A stretch of 64,000 nucleotides of DNA from Salticus scenicus (lineage: Eukaryota > Arthropoda > Arachnida > Araneae > Salticidae): NCBI GenBank assembly GCA_963930645.1, contig CAWVNO010000515.1:1240001-1304000 (forward strand), written 5' to 3'. The translations under genes and the position numbers were made by a program. The notes under the pieces are model-generated. The model made no database searches. It was given only the letters and a program-made list of their open reading frames with translations, and was not told where the DNA came from. Shown here piece after piece: positions 1-12,800 of this stretch. Position 1 is the stretch's first letter. Every line of letters starts with the position of its first letter.

Positions 1-284
1 AATCTTACAAAAATATTTACTTCTATAAAAACATCAATTTCCATATTCCAGTTTTAAAAAAGTAAATTAAGAGATAAGATTTAATTTTGGTTATTTACAA
101 ATTTGGAGAAATAGAATTTTGCTCTGTAGAATTTTTTCTCTCCCTGTGAAATTAAGAAACTGATTATTATATATATAAAATAGCTTAGAACAACCATTCC
201 AAATCAGACCATTACTGAATGAAAGTTGGCCTTTTTTTTTTTTTTTTTTTTTTTTTTAAGTGATTAAAAATAAATAACAGCATA

Positions 285-316
<32 letters not shown>

Positions 317-568
317 GGGGGGGGGGGGGGGGGGGAGCACTTGCACGAACATTGTATACATCAATTTATTATATTTGGAGATAAGCTTAAAAATTTTTGT
401 AACTCAAGAATAGATTGTCTATTTTTTTATTTTTTCAAACTGGCAAGTCTGCTTTCCTAGTCACTATATTTAAATCAATTTTCAAAAAGCAATCACCATA
501 TTTTAAATCATTTTATAAATAAAAGCTAAAAAAAATCCATATATAATTTACTGAATGTATTTTTTACT
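1..568. other. A/T-rich non-coding DNA with a T-run/G-run tract
   Basis: No gene is visible. The interval is A/T-rich with homopolymers, including a long T run followed directly by about 20 G (316-335). Such tracts are prone to length errors, so exact lengths should not be trusted. Confidence 0.6.
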
Positions 569-940
569 GTGTATCGAAGGTACAATGGACAAAGTGGTAT
601 ATTTAAATATTCAAAACAGAATTTAGCAGGCACAGCAGCAAAATTAAATTTAAATAGAAGAAACTATTCTTTTGTTCAAGACAATGATTCTAAGCATAAC
701 GCTCAGATTCTAAGAGAATGGTTGCTATACAATGTACAAAAAGTACTGCCCCATCCTCCACAAAGTCCTGAATATAATCTTATAGAACATCTCTGGGCAT
801 TTATGGAGAAAAAAATTACGAGAGAAGAAAATAAAATATAAATATGAACTAAAAAGTGTTCTTCAGAATATACGGAAGTGTACCAACAGACCTCACTGAA
901 AAATTGGTTTTTTCAATGAATACGAGATAAATTTGATAAG
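569..940 (+). pseudogene. Tc1-like transposase, C-terminal fragment
   Basis: The frame 569-841 encodes the end of a Tc1/mariner-type transposase. It shows the second catalytic aspartate in a QDND-SKH context and the acidic-residue block PPQSPEYNLIEHLW, where the glutamate of the DDE triad sits. After the stop near 841, another frame continues with residues resembling the family C-terminus (YELKSVLQNIRK), which indicates a frameshift. The N-terminal DNA-binding half and the first catalytic aspartate are absent, and I see no terminal inverted repeats around it. It is a dead remnant, unrelated in position to the fuller Tc1 copy at 49.2-50.8 kb. Confidence 0.8.
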
Positions 941-2390
941 GGTCTGCATTTTATTAATGAAATCTAATCTTAATTAAAAGCTCTCTCTCGTGAAATTCCA
1001 TTTTGAATTATGAATATTAAAATATACAACACAGTAAGTATTTCCTCCCGAAATAAAACTATTAAATCACAACTTTTTAAAACTAATTTATTTTAAAATT
1101 GATTTAAATTGCTATTAGTTACAGAAAAAAATTGTATTAATTTTTAACTCTAAAAAATATTATGGCATTATTTAATAAATACTTAATATGAAATTTTTGT
1201 GCATTTTTTAGCATTTCTCATTACAATATTTTTTGTTTGTTTGTTTCTTTCTTTCTTTCAAGTTTCCTTTATACATTTTGAGATATCATGATTATATTTT
1301 TATTTATTTATTTTTTAATTTTGTTCACTTTTTCAGATAATTTCGCTGTAGTTTATCACATAAAATGTGTTAATAAAGTTTATTATTATTATTATTATTA
1401 TAAAATTAATATATTTGCTAAACTTGTACAGATATACGTATGTATGCTGCAAAATATAGTATAATAAAACATTAGAAAACTGTTATTTTAATTTTTATGC
1501 GTTCTAAAAAACATTAAAGCAGTTTTAATTATTTGAAGTATTACTTAAATAATGCTTCTGATTTATCTAATTTAATATTTCTATAGCGAATTAAAAATTG
1601 GTGCATAATTTAAAAAAAAAAATAATAATAGCAATATAAGTTGTTAATAAAACTTTTTTTTTAATTTAAATGGTTAAATATTTTTATTTGAAAAGAAATC
1701 GTTACTGTATTACAATTCTAACATTCATTTATAAAATAGAATTTATTGAAAGCTAGTAAAGATATTATATTTCATATTAAAAATGCATAACATCTTTAAA
1801 CTTATACTGACAGAATAAAAAAGATTAAATAAATAAAAAAATTAAAACAAATATAACTTTAAAAGACAAAAAAATTAAAACACATGCAGATTAAAATAAG
1901 TAAAGAAAGAAAGAAAAGAAAAGAAAACTAATATATATATTTTTTTCGAATGAAAAAAGAAAAAAAAAATACAACACAGCGGGCTCTAAAATTACACCAC
2001 CAGATATCTTATTTTCACTTTAATGAGTGCCTAGTAGGTAATTCGCAGATTACCTAGGTAATTTGAGAAATGAAACAATTTTCCTCACTTTAACGAATCA
2101 CCCTAGTTAATGTGCAGATTACCTAGCTAATCTGCAGATTAACTGATTTCTGCACTTTAGCGGTAATATATACATATCTTATACTATTAGTGAGCAATAT
2201 TTGTATATATATATATATATAAATCTTGAAAACGGTAGCTCAGACAGTCACGTAATTTAACACAAAGTTGCCCTCTGAAGGGTCATTGTGCACATCGAAG
2301 TCAGATTTTGAAATTTTTGATTAGTTTTCTTTTAATTAATAAAAATATGAAAATAAAACTTCCCATTTCTATAATGATGCAGAATGGAGA
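941..2390. other. Non-coding A/T-rich interval
   Basis: No gene is recognised. Within 2040-2160 there are short near-palindromic blocks built on GCAGATTACCTAG-like words repeated three times, and a TA microsatellite follows near 2200-2220. The rest is simple A/T-rich sequence with A and T runs. Confidence 0.5.
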
Positions 2391-2395
2391 ATCTT

Positions 2396-2726
2396 AGGAG
2401 ATATTTGATTGGTTTATTTGATTTTCATTGACTTGAGTGTATTTTACATTGTACTACAGCTACATTATGAGGAATAACAAGAGATTTGATTGGTTTATTT
2501 GATTTTCACTGATTTTACGTTGAACTAGAGCTATGTTATAAGGAATTACGAGAGATTTAATCGGTTTATTTGATTTTTATTGATTTGATTGTATTTTTCA
2601 TTGAACTAGATCTACGTTTTGAGGAATTACGAGAAATTTGATTGGTTTATTTTATGTTGAACTAGAGCTACGTATATAGAATTATGAGAGGTTTGATTGG
2701 TTTATTTGATTTTCATTGATTTGAGG
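2396..2726. repeat. Minisatellite, five diverged units of about 50-85 bp
   Basis: Units begin near 2399, 2481, 2551, 2631 and 2686. Each contains a version of GATTTGATTGGTTTATTTGA, and most go on to ATTGAACTAGAGCTACG and GAGGAATTACGAGA. Spacing varies by internal deletion. The units are oriented head to tail and adjoin a second, different minisatellite. Confidence 0.85.
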
Positions 2727-3245
2727 AAGGGGGTGTCCAGTGATGTTTTTTTTGGTTTTAACATGCTTGACAGTGATTGCTGCGAAAACGAGTTTCGTGT
2801 GTTTTTAGATTCATGCACAGCAAGGTAGGGGTATCAAGTGATGTTTATTTTTGGTTTTAACATGCGTGACAGCGATTGCCGTGGAACCAAGTTTCGTGCA
2901 TTTTCAGATTCTTGCACAGCAAGGTAGGAGTGTCCAGTGATGTTTTTTTTGTTTTAACATACGTAATAGTGATTGCCACGAAACCAAGTTTCGTGCGTTT
3001 TCAGATTCATGCACAGCGAGGTAGGGGTTTCCAGTGATTTTTTTTTTGTTTTAACATGCATGATAGTGATTGCTGTGGAACCAAGTTTCGTGCGTTTTTA
3101 GATTCATGCACAGTGAGGTAGAGGTGTCCAGTGATGTTTTTTGGTTTTAACATGCGTGATAGTGATTGCCGAGGAACCGAGTTTCGTGTATTCTAAGATT
3201 TATGCACAGCGAGGTACAGCTTTCCAGTGATTTTTTTGGGGGTGT
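2727..3245. repeat. Minisatellite, about 98-bp units, five copies plus a partial
   Basis: Unit starts (a GTGTCCAGTGATG-like word) fall near 2730, 2828, 2927, 3025, 3122 and 3219, giving a regular 97-99 bp period. Each unit carries a T run, TTTTAACATGCGTGA, GTGATTGC, AAGTTTCGTGCGTTTT and CATGCACAGC. Copies differ by point changes. It probably forms the body of the repeat element whose end lies near 3613. Confidence 0.9.
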
Positions 3246-3614
3246 TTTCATGTGCGTGAAGCGTTACATACATGCGTTATAGTGATTGCTGCGAAAACGA
3301 CTTACGTGCGTTCTCTGATTTGACCATTCATCGAATAGTGACTTTTACTGCACGAGTAACAGCTTCAACTGTTTCCAGAATATTCGAAGAATTAACATTT
3401 CTATTTGACTGTTTTCAAGAATATTCGTTTTAATAATAGTTTTGTTGCACAGATTCGAGAAGTTCAAAAAATGTTTGATATTGTCAAGGAGATCCCATAC
3501 TAAAACTGTGAAAAAAATAGTCGCCAATCGAAATATATTTATTTAAACGTTTCAATTACTCAATTAAAAAAAAAATCCGTTAATATAGTGCCCAGCGAAG
3601 CCTGCTAGTTTTCT
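3246..3614 (+). mobile_element. 3' end of a CTAG-terminated non-autonomous repeat
   Basis: The sequence near 3590-3613 (CCAGCGAAGCCTGCTAGT) is the reverse complement of the ends near 35055 and 41375. A GC-rich word followed by CTAGT resembles the 3' ends of Helitron/HINE-type elements, although some non-LTR retroelement ends look alike. No coding sequence is present. Together with the two minisatellites upstream it may form one element, but its other end was not located. Confidence 0.45.
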
Positions 3615-4217
3615 TATAAATGGACAAACGAATGAAATTCGATTATATTCTGACAGCTATATCTTTGAACTCCATCTAGATGGGTAAAGCTCAGCTAATT
3701 AGAGAATAATGTTATCTGGTTATTAATTACATTTCTTTTTTTTTTTTTGTTTTTGGCGAGAAAAAGAAACACAAAATTCCAGGTATTAAATCGAGAAAAA
3801 GTATTTTCATATTTTATTTTCAATGCATGTGATGCATTTATATAAAATCACAGTTTTAACATAAATAAATTTCAGACTGCATTTCTAAAATCACATTTTT
3901 GGCAGTTTTATTGTACAATTAGAAATGAAATTAAAAGAAAATATGTGACTGACAAATCTTTACATAAATACATATGTACAAAATGGTCTTTGTTAGACAA
4001 AAATAAATAGCAATAAAACAATTAAAGGATTCTCTTAACACATGTAATTAATATATAAAGTTTGCAAACAACTATCTGTTCAGAATAATTTTTTTTTTAA
4101 CTGAGTGATAAAATTTATTTTATTTTTATTTCTAGTTAATGTTCCTACCCACACACATACTTATTCATTTTCTGTACAAATAAGAATTTTAGCCTTTAGT
4201 CAAAATACCACTAAATA
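3615..4217. other. Non-coding interval
   Basis: A/T-rich with T runs. No gene, repeat end or RNA gene was recognised. Confidence 0.5.
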
Positions 4218-5873
4218 TTGGGTTGGCAATTAAGTGATTACGGATTTTGTCGATAGATGATTTTAACACATTCTATTGTTTTTCAATATGTTCAAAGCAC
4301 CTACACCTAATCTATATTATTTTCTAGTTATTTGGATTTTCACCTTTAATTAATAAGAAAATTGTATAAAAGATTAGTTATTTAGTTTTGATTTTAACCT
4401 AATTTAAAAACAGAAGAATAAAGCATGCATTTCATAGGGATGAGAATGGTAAAAGTGTTGTTCAGATGTTAAAATGGGTATCACGTCATAACATTGCTAG
4501 AAAAAACGTTGTGATCACAAAGTTTTGGTAACCCCAAAACGGCAGATATTTTTAAAAAATGGCCGAATTATGTTAAAAAAATCTCAAAATGTGTAAATTT
4601 ATCAACAACAGGAAATCGAAAAATTTTCCTAATCTTATACTTTCTTCTTATATATGCAAAAGATATAGTAATAAATCCACTTTTTTAAAAACAATTAGCC
4701 AATTTCAGTTAATTGAAATGCATTACGTTTTACCTAAAAAAATAAAAGAATCTTAAAATTCGAGCTGACGTAAATTACATCATAAATTAATAAATCAGGA
4801 AAAAAAAAAAAAATGTAATTTTCATAAATCAAATATTTTTTTAATTTGTGTATATGTCCAATAGTATAAAATTTTGAACTATTGCTCATTCACTCAATAA
4901 CCAATATAATGGCTGTTGCCTCTTAGAATGAAAAATCTGTAGTCTAGTATATAGGGATGCTACATCTATACAAATTCTGGTGTCGGTATGGTTTTATTTG
5001 AATTTTAAGAATTCGCCACATTACTTTCTTCTTTATGAATTTTTAATACAAAAGAATATGTGTATAAAATAAAAAATTACATAGAATATAAAAATATTTT
5101 AAAATACCTTCTTAAAATCATAAGAAAATAATTTTTCTTTTCTTGAACTCTCATTAATCATACTTTTCGAAACCACTTTTCATCCTCTACTCTCATAATT
5201 AACATATGAAAAGTGTATATAAGCAAATTTCATTTTTGTGCATTAATACAGTAGATCTTCTTTACAATGCATACTTAAAAACACGAAGTCGTGCATAATA
5301 TAGAATTTTGAATTATACAATTACGTTTCACACATCATTAAATTTACCTTATATACAGCACCAAATATATCTGAAAAACATCAAAATAGAATAGAGTATC
5401 AGTAAGTTACATTCCCTGGAACAAAAATTGAACAGATTATAAATTTCATTGTTAAATTTACTTTATAAATACAGTCCAAATATACCTGGACCAAACCATT
5501 CATTACAATACTCATTTAAATACAAATAAAAAATAAAATAACAATCCAATAAGAGCTATTTTTTTCATTAAAAAGCTTCAAATTAAGGGGATAAAGATTT
5601 AGTCCTCTGGAGAGTAACAGCTGTTTTACAATGTGGAAGTGCAAGTTATTCTTAACTGCAAAATTTATTGTTTATGTTTGACAAGTTTTTTATTATATAG
5701 AGAAATGCATTATAAAGATTTTCTACTGTATATAGATGAAACATTGTCTGAAAAATGGCAAAAGTTCATCCACAAAAAAGGAAAATACCTAAATTAATAA
5801 CATATTTTTAAGTAAAAAATTTTGAATTTTCCTTCTTACTTAAAATCCGCAAACACTTAGTTGCCAACGAACC
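4218..5873 (+). mobile_element. Decayed mariner-like element
   Basis: The left end at 4218 (TTGGGTTGGCAATTAAGTG, then TTACGGATTTT) and the right end at 5842-5873 (AAAATCCGCAAACACTTAG, then TTGCCAACGAACC) are imperfect inverted repeats of about 30 bp of the type found on mariner elements. TA precedes the left end. Only short open stretches remain inside, such as 4425-4500, so the transposase gene is not recoverable by eye. The 1.66 kb length exceeds the usual 1.3 kb, suggesting insertions. The identity rests mainly on the ends. Confidence 0.6.
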
Positions 5874-6528
5874 TCCCCTCGTCCCAAACCTTTCTTAGCC
5901 ATGGCCTTGTTGCAAGCACCATAATAATGAATCTTTACATAACATATTCAATATAAGATTTTGTACATCACACATATGTATTTTTTTTTCTTTTTAATTT
6001 TCTTAATATATAAATGAGATTCAAAATTCAATAATCAGAAAAATATTGAAAAAGTAGATTTTGGAAGTACAATTTGGATAACAAAAGACAAAATAAGATC
6101 TCCACAACTGAATAATTAATTCATATTTTATAAAGTAACTTATTTGTTTGTTCAGATTATCACAAATATAAATCACTGGCCCGAATTTTAATGATTCACA
6201 CAGAGTTTTTTCAAATAATATACATTAACTACAACTTTTTTATTCCTCTTTCAGAAATGAAATTAAAACATTAACTATACTGTTGATTAAACAGACAATA
6301 CATGTATATTGTGACCATACAACATACGATACCATACATTGTATAGAAATGTACATACAAAAACTTTATAATAAATAAGAGCATAATAATAATAAGAAAA
6401 AAAGCACCAATAATATAAAAAAAAAATAACATGAGATAAATGAAAAATTATCTTTTAATTAAAAAATAATTTCCTAAATAAATGAATATGTTTATAAACC
6501 ACCTGTAAAAAATGGAAAAGTATTATCT

Positions 6529-6564
<36 letters not shown>

Positions 6565-7240
6565 AGAATTTACGAGAGGGAAAAAAAAGATCTCCTTTGA
6601 AATTACATAAATGAAGCAATAAGTTATATACATGGATAAGTTTGAGTATTGCATTGCTGATAAAAAAATAATTCTACTGTAAACACTGCTAACACAAAAG
6701 AGAAAAATAATAAATAATGGCAAACGATGTATATGTGTGTGTAAATATATATATATTCCTTTACAATTAAAAGCTTTTTTTTCCCCCTTCTCAATTCCTA
6801 ATTTTCTTTCACTATGTTTTTCCTTCAACAAAAATTATTTTAATATACACACACATACAAACTTCTGAATCTATGTCCTATGAAATAAATAGTAAGATAA
6901 TATATTACAATGTAAAAATCTTTTTTATAAGCTTATTTTCTCAATCATTTAAGTTATGTTTAACACGTATATAATAACCCAATATAACCGACTGAGTCTG
7001 ATCATTCTTAAATACAGGTTAGCCATTTTTAATAAAACTGATAAATTTCTTTGAAAAATACTCTACAGATGTTAAACTTTTTGAAAAGAACTCTCAAAAC
7101 TGTGAATTTTTTAAGCAAATGCTTTGTGCAACAAGCTAGTAGTTTTCGAGATATAGCTTTCAAAGTGTCCATAATTTAAGTTGTAAACTGCTTTTATATT
7201 AAAATAAGAATTTTAATATAAGCAAAACATTCTAATTATC
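5874..7240. other. Non-coding A/T-rich interval
   Basis: No gene is supported. A run of about 28 A lies near 6532-6561. Frames on either strand here are low-complexity and poly-F/K in character, with no domain signature. Confidence 0.55.
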
Positions 7241-7625
7241 TTAACATGTTGAGCGCCAAGCAAATTCTTAAAATCCATTAAAATTCCATAATGATTCCAT
7301 CCTGTAATAAATAAAAATTAAGCAAATTTTTAATAAATTTTCAATCATTAAATATAATATTTTTAGTTTTATATCCGCCACTGATGGTTGATGCTGCTTT
7401 ATATCATACTTGACACTGTCAGCTACCAATGGCTGGCACGGTGCTCAACGTTTAAATTTTTTATTGGTAGTGCTTTTACTTTTGGGGTAAAACTTTCACT
7501 GAAATGTTTGAAGTATAACATGTTCTGCACACTCCTAAAGTTTCAAGATGATTCCTTCAGTACTTAGAGACATATGGCAAAATGTCTAGAATCTAGAATG
7601 GCTGACATGGCGCTCAACGTATTAA
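7241..7625. mobile_element. TTAA-flanked MITE (piggyBac-type ends)
   Basis: TTAA at 7241 is followed by CATGTTGAGCGCCAAG. The far end reads CATGGCGCTCAACGTA and then TTAA at 7622-7625. The shared GTTGAGCGCC word gives short terminal inverted repeats bounded by the piggyBac-type target TTAA. A third related end (GCACGGTGCTCAACG, about 7437) lies inside, so this may be two overlapping or nested copies. No transposase is present. Confidence 0.6.
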
Positions 7626-7733
7626 TAATAAAATCCTTGTTTTCATAGGGATCACATTCAAAACTGGTGCCCTATGTATAAGAACAACGTATAAAAATAA
7701 AGAAAACAAAATGCTAATCATGTATTGAAACAA

Positions 7734-7885
7734 TTAACCCCTTAACTGCCCCGGGCGAATACATTCATCCTGCTAAGCCGGTGCGTTAACTGACCCGGGC
7801 ATATATCTGATCGCTTTTCCAGTAGAAGAAATGGTGGGACTTAGAAGCGAATCTCCTAAGTTTTTATTGACAGGTAAGGGGTTAA
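7734..7885. mobile_element. Short TTAA-flanked MITE
   Basis: The element body is 144 bp (7738-7881) between TTAA copies at 7734-7737 and 7882-7885. Its ends are CCCCTTAACTGCCC and GACAGGTAAGGGG. It is more G/C-rich than its surroundings, with CCCGGGC words. The termini and target match piggyBac-type non-autonomous elements, and there is no coding capacity. Confidence 0.65.
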
Positions 7886-9419
7886 ATAATTTTTAAAAAG
7901 TTTAATTCAAAAGAAAATTTGACATTACAGTTCCAACAATATAGTTAAAAAAAAAAAAAAGAAAGATTTATTTGTTTATGTTTTTAATAATTCCCAACGA
8001 CACATTTGTAAAGTATTTATGAACTGGGTTCATCTGTCTATCTAAGCAATAATAAGTATGCTTCAAAAGCTACAAAAAGTAAGATTATTTACTACAGCAT
8101 GTTCCCCATTAAAATTTAAATATGTAACACTTTCAGTGTCACATGAAATATTTCTTATGCATTATAGTCTATATAGAAAAGATAACTGAAGTCAATTTTA
8201 ATGGTATCATACTGCAAATAATCTAAAAAATATGCTCTCTTATTAATAAGAAATAACTAAAAATCTCATGTGAATGTTACCTCATTCATTGAGCATAGAC
8301 AGAAAGAATTTCTGCCCTGCTTCCAATGAAAGTAGGCATTGAATAACCACTACCCATGCTTTCATTGGCTTTAAATTCTGTTTTCCATGCACTTGAAAAA
8401 ACTTAATTACAGAAAACATAGGAAAATAGCTTATATATATATATTTACGGAAACGAATAAATAAATATGATTTTATCACATAACTTTAATCTCTATTCAT
8501 ATAATTTTTTTAATTTTATAGAGTGATAGAGAAAAAACATATAAAAATGTTTATAAATAGAAGGAAAAATGAAAAACAGTCAAATATTAATTTTAGTCGG
8601 CAAAATTAAAAAAAAAAAAGTACAAAGTTCTTTTCAAAATTTTAATAAAAACAGATAATCCTTGATTGTTCTAAAAAGATTGAATCATAAGTCTAATTAA
8701 AAATAGTAGGGCAAAGCAAAGACACTGAAAAGCTTCTTAATACATTATAAAACTGTAGGGAAAAACTTTGGAGAAATTCTTCCTTCTTCAGATTAAGCTA
8801 CCAATAAATAATAAACAGAAAGACGTAGGAAAGGGGAAAAAAAAAGGGGGGGGGGTAATAGAAATATAAGTGATATAGAAGAAGTAATAAATCATAAATA
8901 ATAATAATAACATGAGAATTAATATTAATCCAAAAAATTACATGGTACAAAAATAAAAAACAATCAATCATACTAATAACAATAAAAGTTAAAATATATA
9001 ATTAAAAAAAAAAAAAAAAAAAAGTATAATTAAAATGTTTTCCACCTTAAATCACATTTTAAAATATGATAATGAAGAAATATATTGAATTATATTAATC
9101 TATACATAGTAAAAATCTGTAGAAGTATACAGCGTACATATAAATATATATATATGAATAGGTTATAAGATAAGATAAAATATTAAAAGTGTATGCTTAG
9201 TTATAGAATTTTCCATACATTTTCAGAAAAAATAGTTTAAAAAGCAAGAACAACTATATTATATATAAATATTAATTGGGACAAAAAGTCAAATTAAATA
9301 CATGATTTCTTTTTTTTTTTTTTTTTTTCTTGCCATGATTTTCAGGTAAATATATTGCAAACATAACTTACAGTGATCATGGTATAAAATGCATCATTAA
9401 ATTTTACAACAGAATATAG

Positions 9420-9466
<47 letters not shown>

Positions 9467-9569
9467 AATTAAAGGATATACTTAAAAAAATGGGAAGATG
9501 ATAAATGATGAAAATAAACCCCAAAATACTTCAGAAAAATACACTCTGTATTACATAAAGTTCTTATAT
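7886..9569. other. Non-coding A/T-rich interval
   Basis: Contains A and T runs, a poly(A)/(TA) microsatellite at 9421-9460 and a G run near 8846. No gene or element end is recognised. Confidence 0.5.
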
Positions 9570-9807
9570 TTAACCCTTTGCTGCACTTGAGGTCTTTTTC
9601 GCTCTGGTGAACCAGTAGCTCGAGACAATTTCCTGCATATTTGAATTACTTGCCATTAACATAAAATTATTTCATACACAATTTAGCCTTTAAAACTTTA
9701 TATTTCACCACTTTATGTAACTTTACACTTTTAAGAACATTTGATAAACATACCAAATCAAGTATCAAGTGGTGACTAAGAGTCACCGCTTGAGAGCAAA
9801 GGGTTAA
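9570..9807. mobile_element. TTAA-flanked MITE (CCCTTTGC ends)
   Basis: TTAA at 9570-9573 is followed by CCCTTTGCTGCACTTGAG. The other end, CGCTTGAGAGCAAAGGG, precedes TTAA at 9804-9807. The 230-bp body has inverted ends CCCTTTGC/GCAAAGGG, matching piggyBac-type termini. The similar element at 56607-56838 is almost the same length (232 bp). Non-coding. Confidence 0.75.
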
Positions 9808-12800
9808 ACAATAAAACAAATCAAAAACCAAAGAGACAAAATATATATGTATATATACACAACAGCTGCTTAAATTTAACACTCATGTAAAATAAAAATA
9901 TGGAACATACACATAGTATGGAATAATGTCTATTTCTGGCAGTGAAATGCTTGCACCTTTTATCAATGTACTATTAATTAGTATACTAACATTATTATTT
10001 ATTTATTTAAATCTAATTATAAAAGATAATTGTGTCAAGTTATATACATTCATTAAACATTGAAAACAATGTACTGAATCACTTAAGATTATTATATAAT
10101 AAATATGTTTCACCAACAAACTTATATGATACTAAGCATTCATTATCTTTAATATAAAATATTAAAATAAATATTAATTAATGAATTTATTATGAAAAGA
10201 AATTAGAAAACTTACTCCCTATGACTTATATATGAAATTTTCATACTAAAAAATATAAACATTAGTGACTAATTTTAAAAAAGAAATGTGTTTTGAATAG
10301 GAAATATTTCACATTCCATAGAAGAAAAAGAAAATACCTTTGTGAAATATATTCAATATAAAAACAAAAACTATGAACAATAAATGAAATAAATAAAATG
10401 GAGCTTTTATTTTATTTATTTTTTTAAGAAAAGGGGGGGGGGAGGTCATTTTTGGTTTGTAAAAATATGTAATAACTTTTTGGTGGATTACTCTACTCTT
10501 TCTAAACATTTATAACTTTTCCTTTACATACAGTTATATCTTTAATTCAGAATAATATCTAAGCATTTTCTGCATAGTATTAAGACTTTTTTTACTTAAA
10601 GAAAATATATATATATCTGTATAGATAGATAGATGATGAGTCATTTTAAAGAAAACCTGCAATTTGACAATATGATTTTAATATTATTATTGTTATTAAA
10701 AATTTGAAGATAGTCTTTAAAATTTTTTTAAGGCTAGCTTATGGTATAAATATACCCATGATATATCTCATACTGATCAACTCTAATATTTTTTGTTCAC
10801 ACTGGTGGGACAGTCATTTTTTTAATACAACCACCATTACTTTGTAGAACAAATATATCTACAGAATGATAAAAAAATTTGTTTAAAAATTATAAGATTG
10901 ATACTTTAGATTTGTGCTATTTATAACATTTAATGTCATTTATCATATTTCATTCAATTTGACATGCTGAATAACACATAATATTAAACTGTTATATTAA
11001 AAAGGTAACAGTTGATGTAAGGAGCTGGGAAAATAATCATGATATAGCATAAATAGCAAGTACTTACTTTTTAATACGTTTAATTATTTGCTTTTTTACC
11101 CAATATTACTAACTTTCCATCAACTGAATAATTATTTGTATTTAAAAATATATTTGAAATCTATAAAATAAAAATATATACCAACAAAGGAAAATCACAC
11201 CTAAAATTTATGTACACTAGTGTTCTAGGGTTAAAGCAAATTGCTCACATTTCCAAAATGGCTACTTCTATTTGCATTTGCCCCCCCCCCCCCCCACCAA
11301 AAAAAAAAAAAAGCAATTATCTCTATCCATTAAGGTATTTTTACTTATTTATTTATTTTTAGTTTTAAAATGTCCACAGACGGGATGCATAATTTTATGA
11401 CAAGCTTTCCTTTTAAAAAAATATTCCTTGTGGTAATCAATTCGGCTAAAAATATCTTATATAATTATGACATCAAGTTAACATATTTTCCAAGGAAAAT
11501 ACATTTACTTACTCCATATACGATGTAATTAATATACAGAAGCCATAATTATAGAAAAAATAATAACTATGGCTTGTGACAGTTTTCTGTAAACATATTT
11601 TATTATTATTTATACACATTTATTTCACAAAATTTTAAATAAATCTCAAAAAAACATCATATTTTTATGTGTAAAATAAAAATAATAAGAAGAATAGTTT
11701 AAATATTACTGTTTTGTGACTCAAAGTGCAGGTTTTCATTAGAATCACCCATATAACATTAAAATAAGATATTGAAAAAGTTATAATGTTTAGAAGAAAA
11801 AAAAAAAAAAAGAGTCCTTATATTCTTACAGCCTAAAATATATAATGATGTTTTAAAATCAAGTTATAGCAGTACATTAACTTAATCAAAACTAAAGAAT
11901 ATATAAAGTGAAAGAATATGCTCTTTAGAATCAGTAAACACTTTTTCTTATATTTCTTTTATAAGAAAAAAAAAGTAGAGCCAATATAAGCATGTTTTTT
12001 TTTTTTTTTTTTAAAGGTAAATGTACTTACTTCAATTCAAATTCAATTTTATCTATAAGCAATTTTTTCTTAGAATAAATTTATATATTTCTTCTTCTAT
12101 AAAACAACAGCATCAGTAATGAAACATTAAACCGTTATTTGTAGTTTAACTTTTAATTTTTAATGAGATTTTCATGCAAAATAGAAAATTCACATGATAA
12201 TAAAATATAGTTTTTTTTTTTTTTTAAAGCCATGTCTTCAGCTAAATTCATACATTTTACTATTATCCTGAATTTATTGATAAAACAATACACACATTCA
12301 CTTAAAAAAATAAATAAATAAAAGCCTATTCGATTTTAGAAAATAAAAGTAATTCAATTTACTGTTAGTTACAATTATCTAAATTCTAAATGAGAGAAAA
12401 AAAAAATTACAACCATATATATATGCAAAAAATTAAAATTGAGAAAATTAAAGATAGCAAATAAAAAATAAATAACAGTATACAAAAGATAAATAACATT
12501 GCACATGAATTGCATGCAATTTGAAAGCATAAATTAAAAAATAATTTGATTATTTATGAAAAATATAACTAATTTGGATCATGGCAAACAAAATGTATCA
12601 GTACATCCTACTTGCACCTTTTATCATTTCAATATTCCCTACTTATTTAAAAATATAAAATTATAAATATCTCTTTTATCTGAAGATTAACAAATGTTGG
12701 TAAGAATTATTATAATTACATTCAATCAAAATGAATAAAAAATCTTGAAAAATCATTCCAATACAATCCATGAAAGCAAATTTAAGAAATATATACAACT

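Noticed and set aside
6523..6831. 102-residue minus-strand open frame
   Set aside because: It is poly-F/poly-K translated from homopolymers and has no domain or codon signal.
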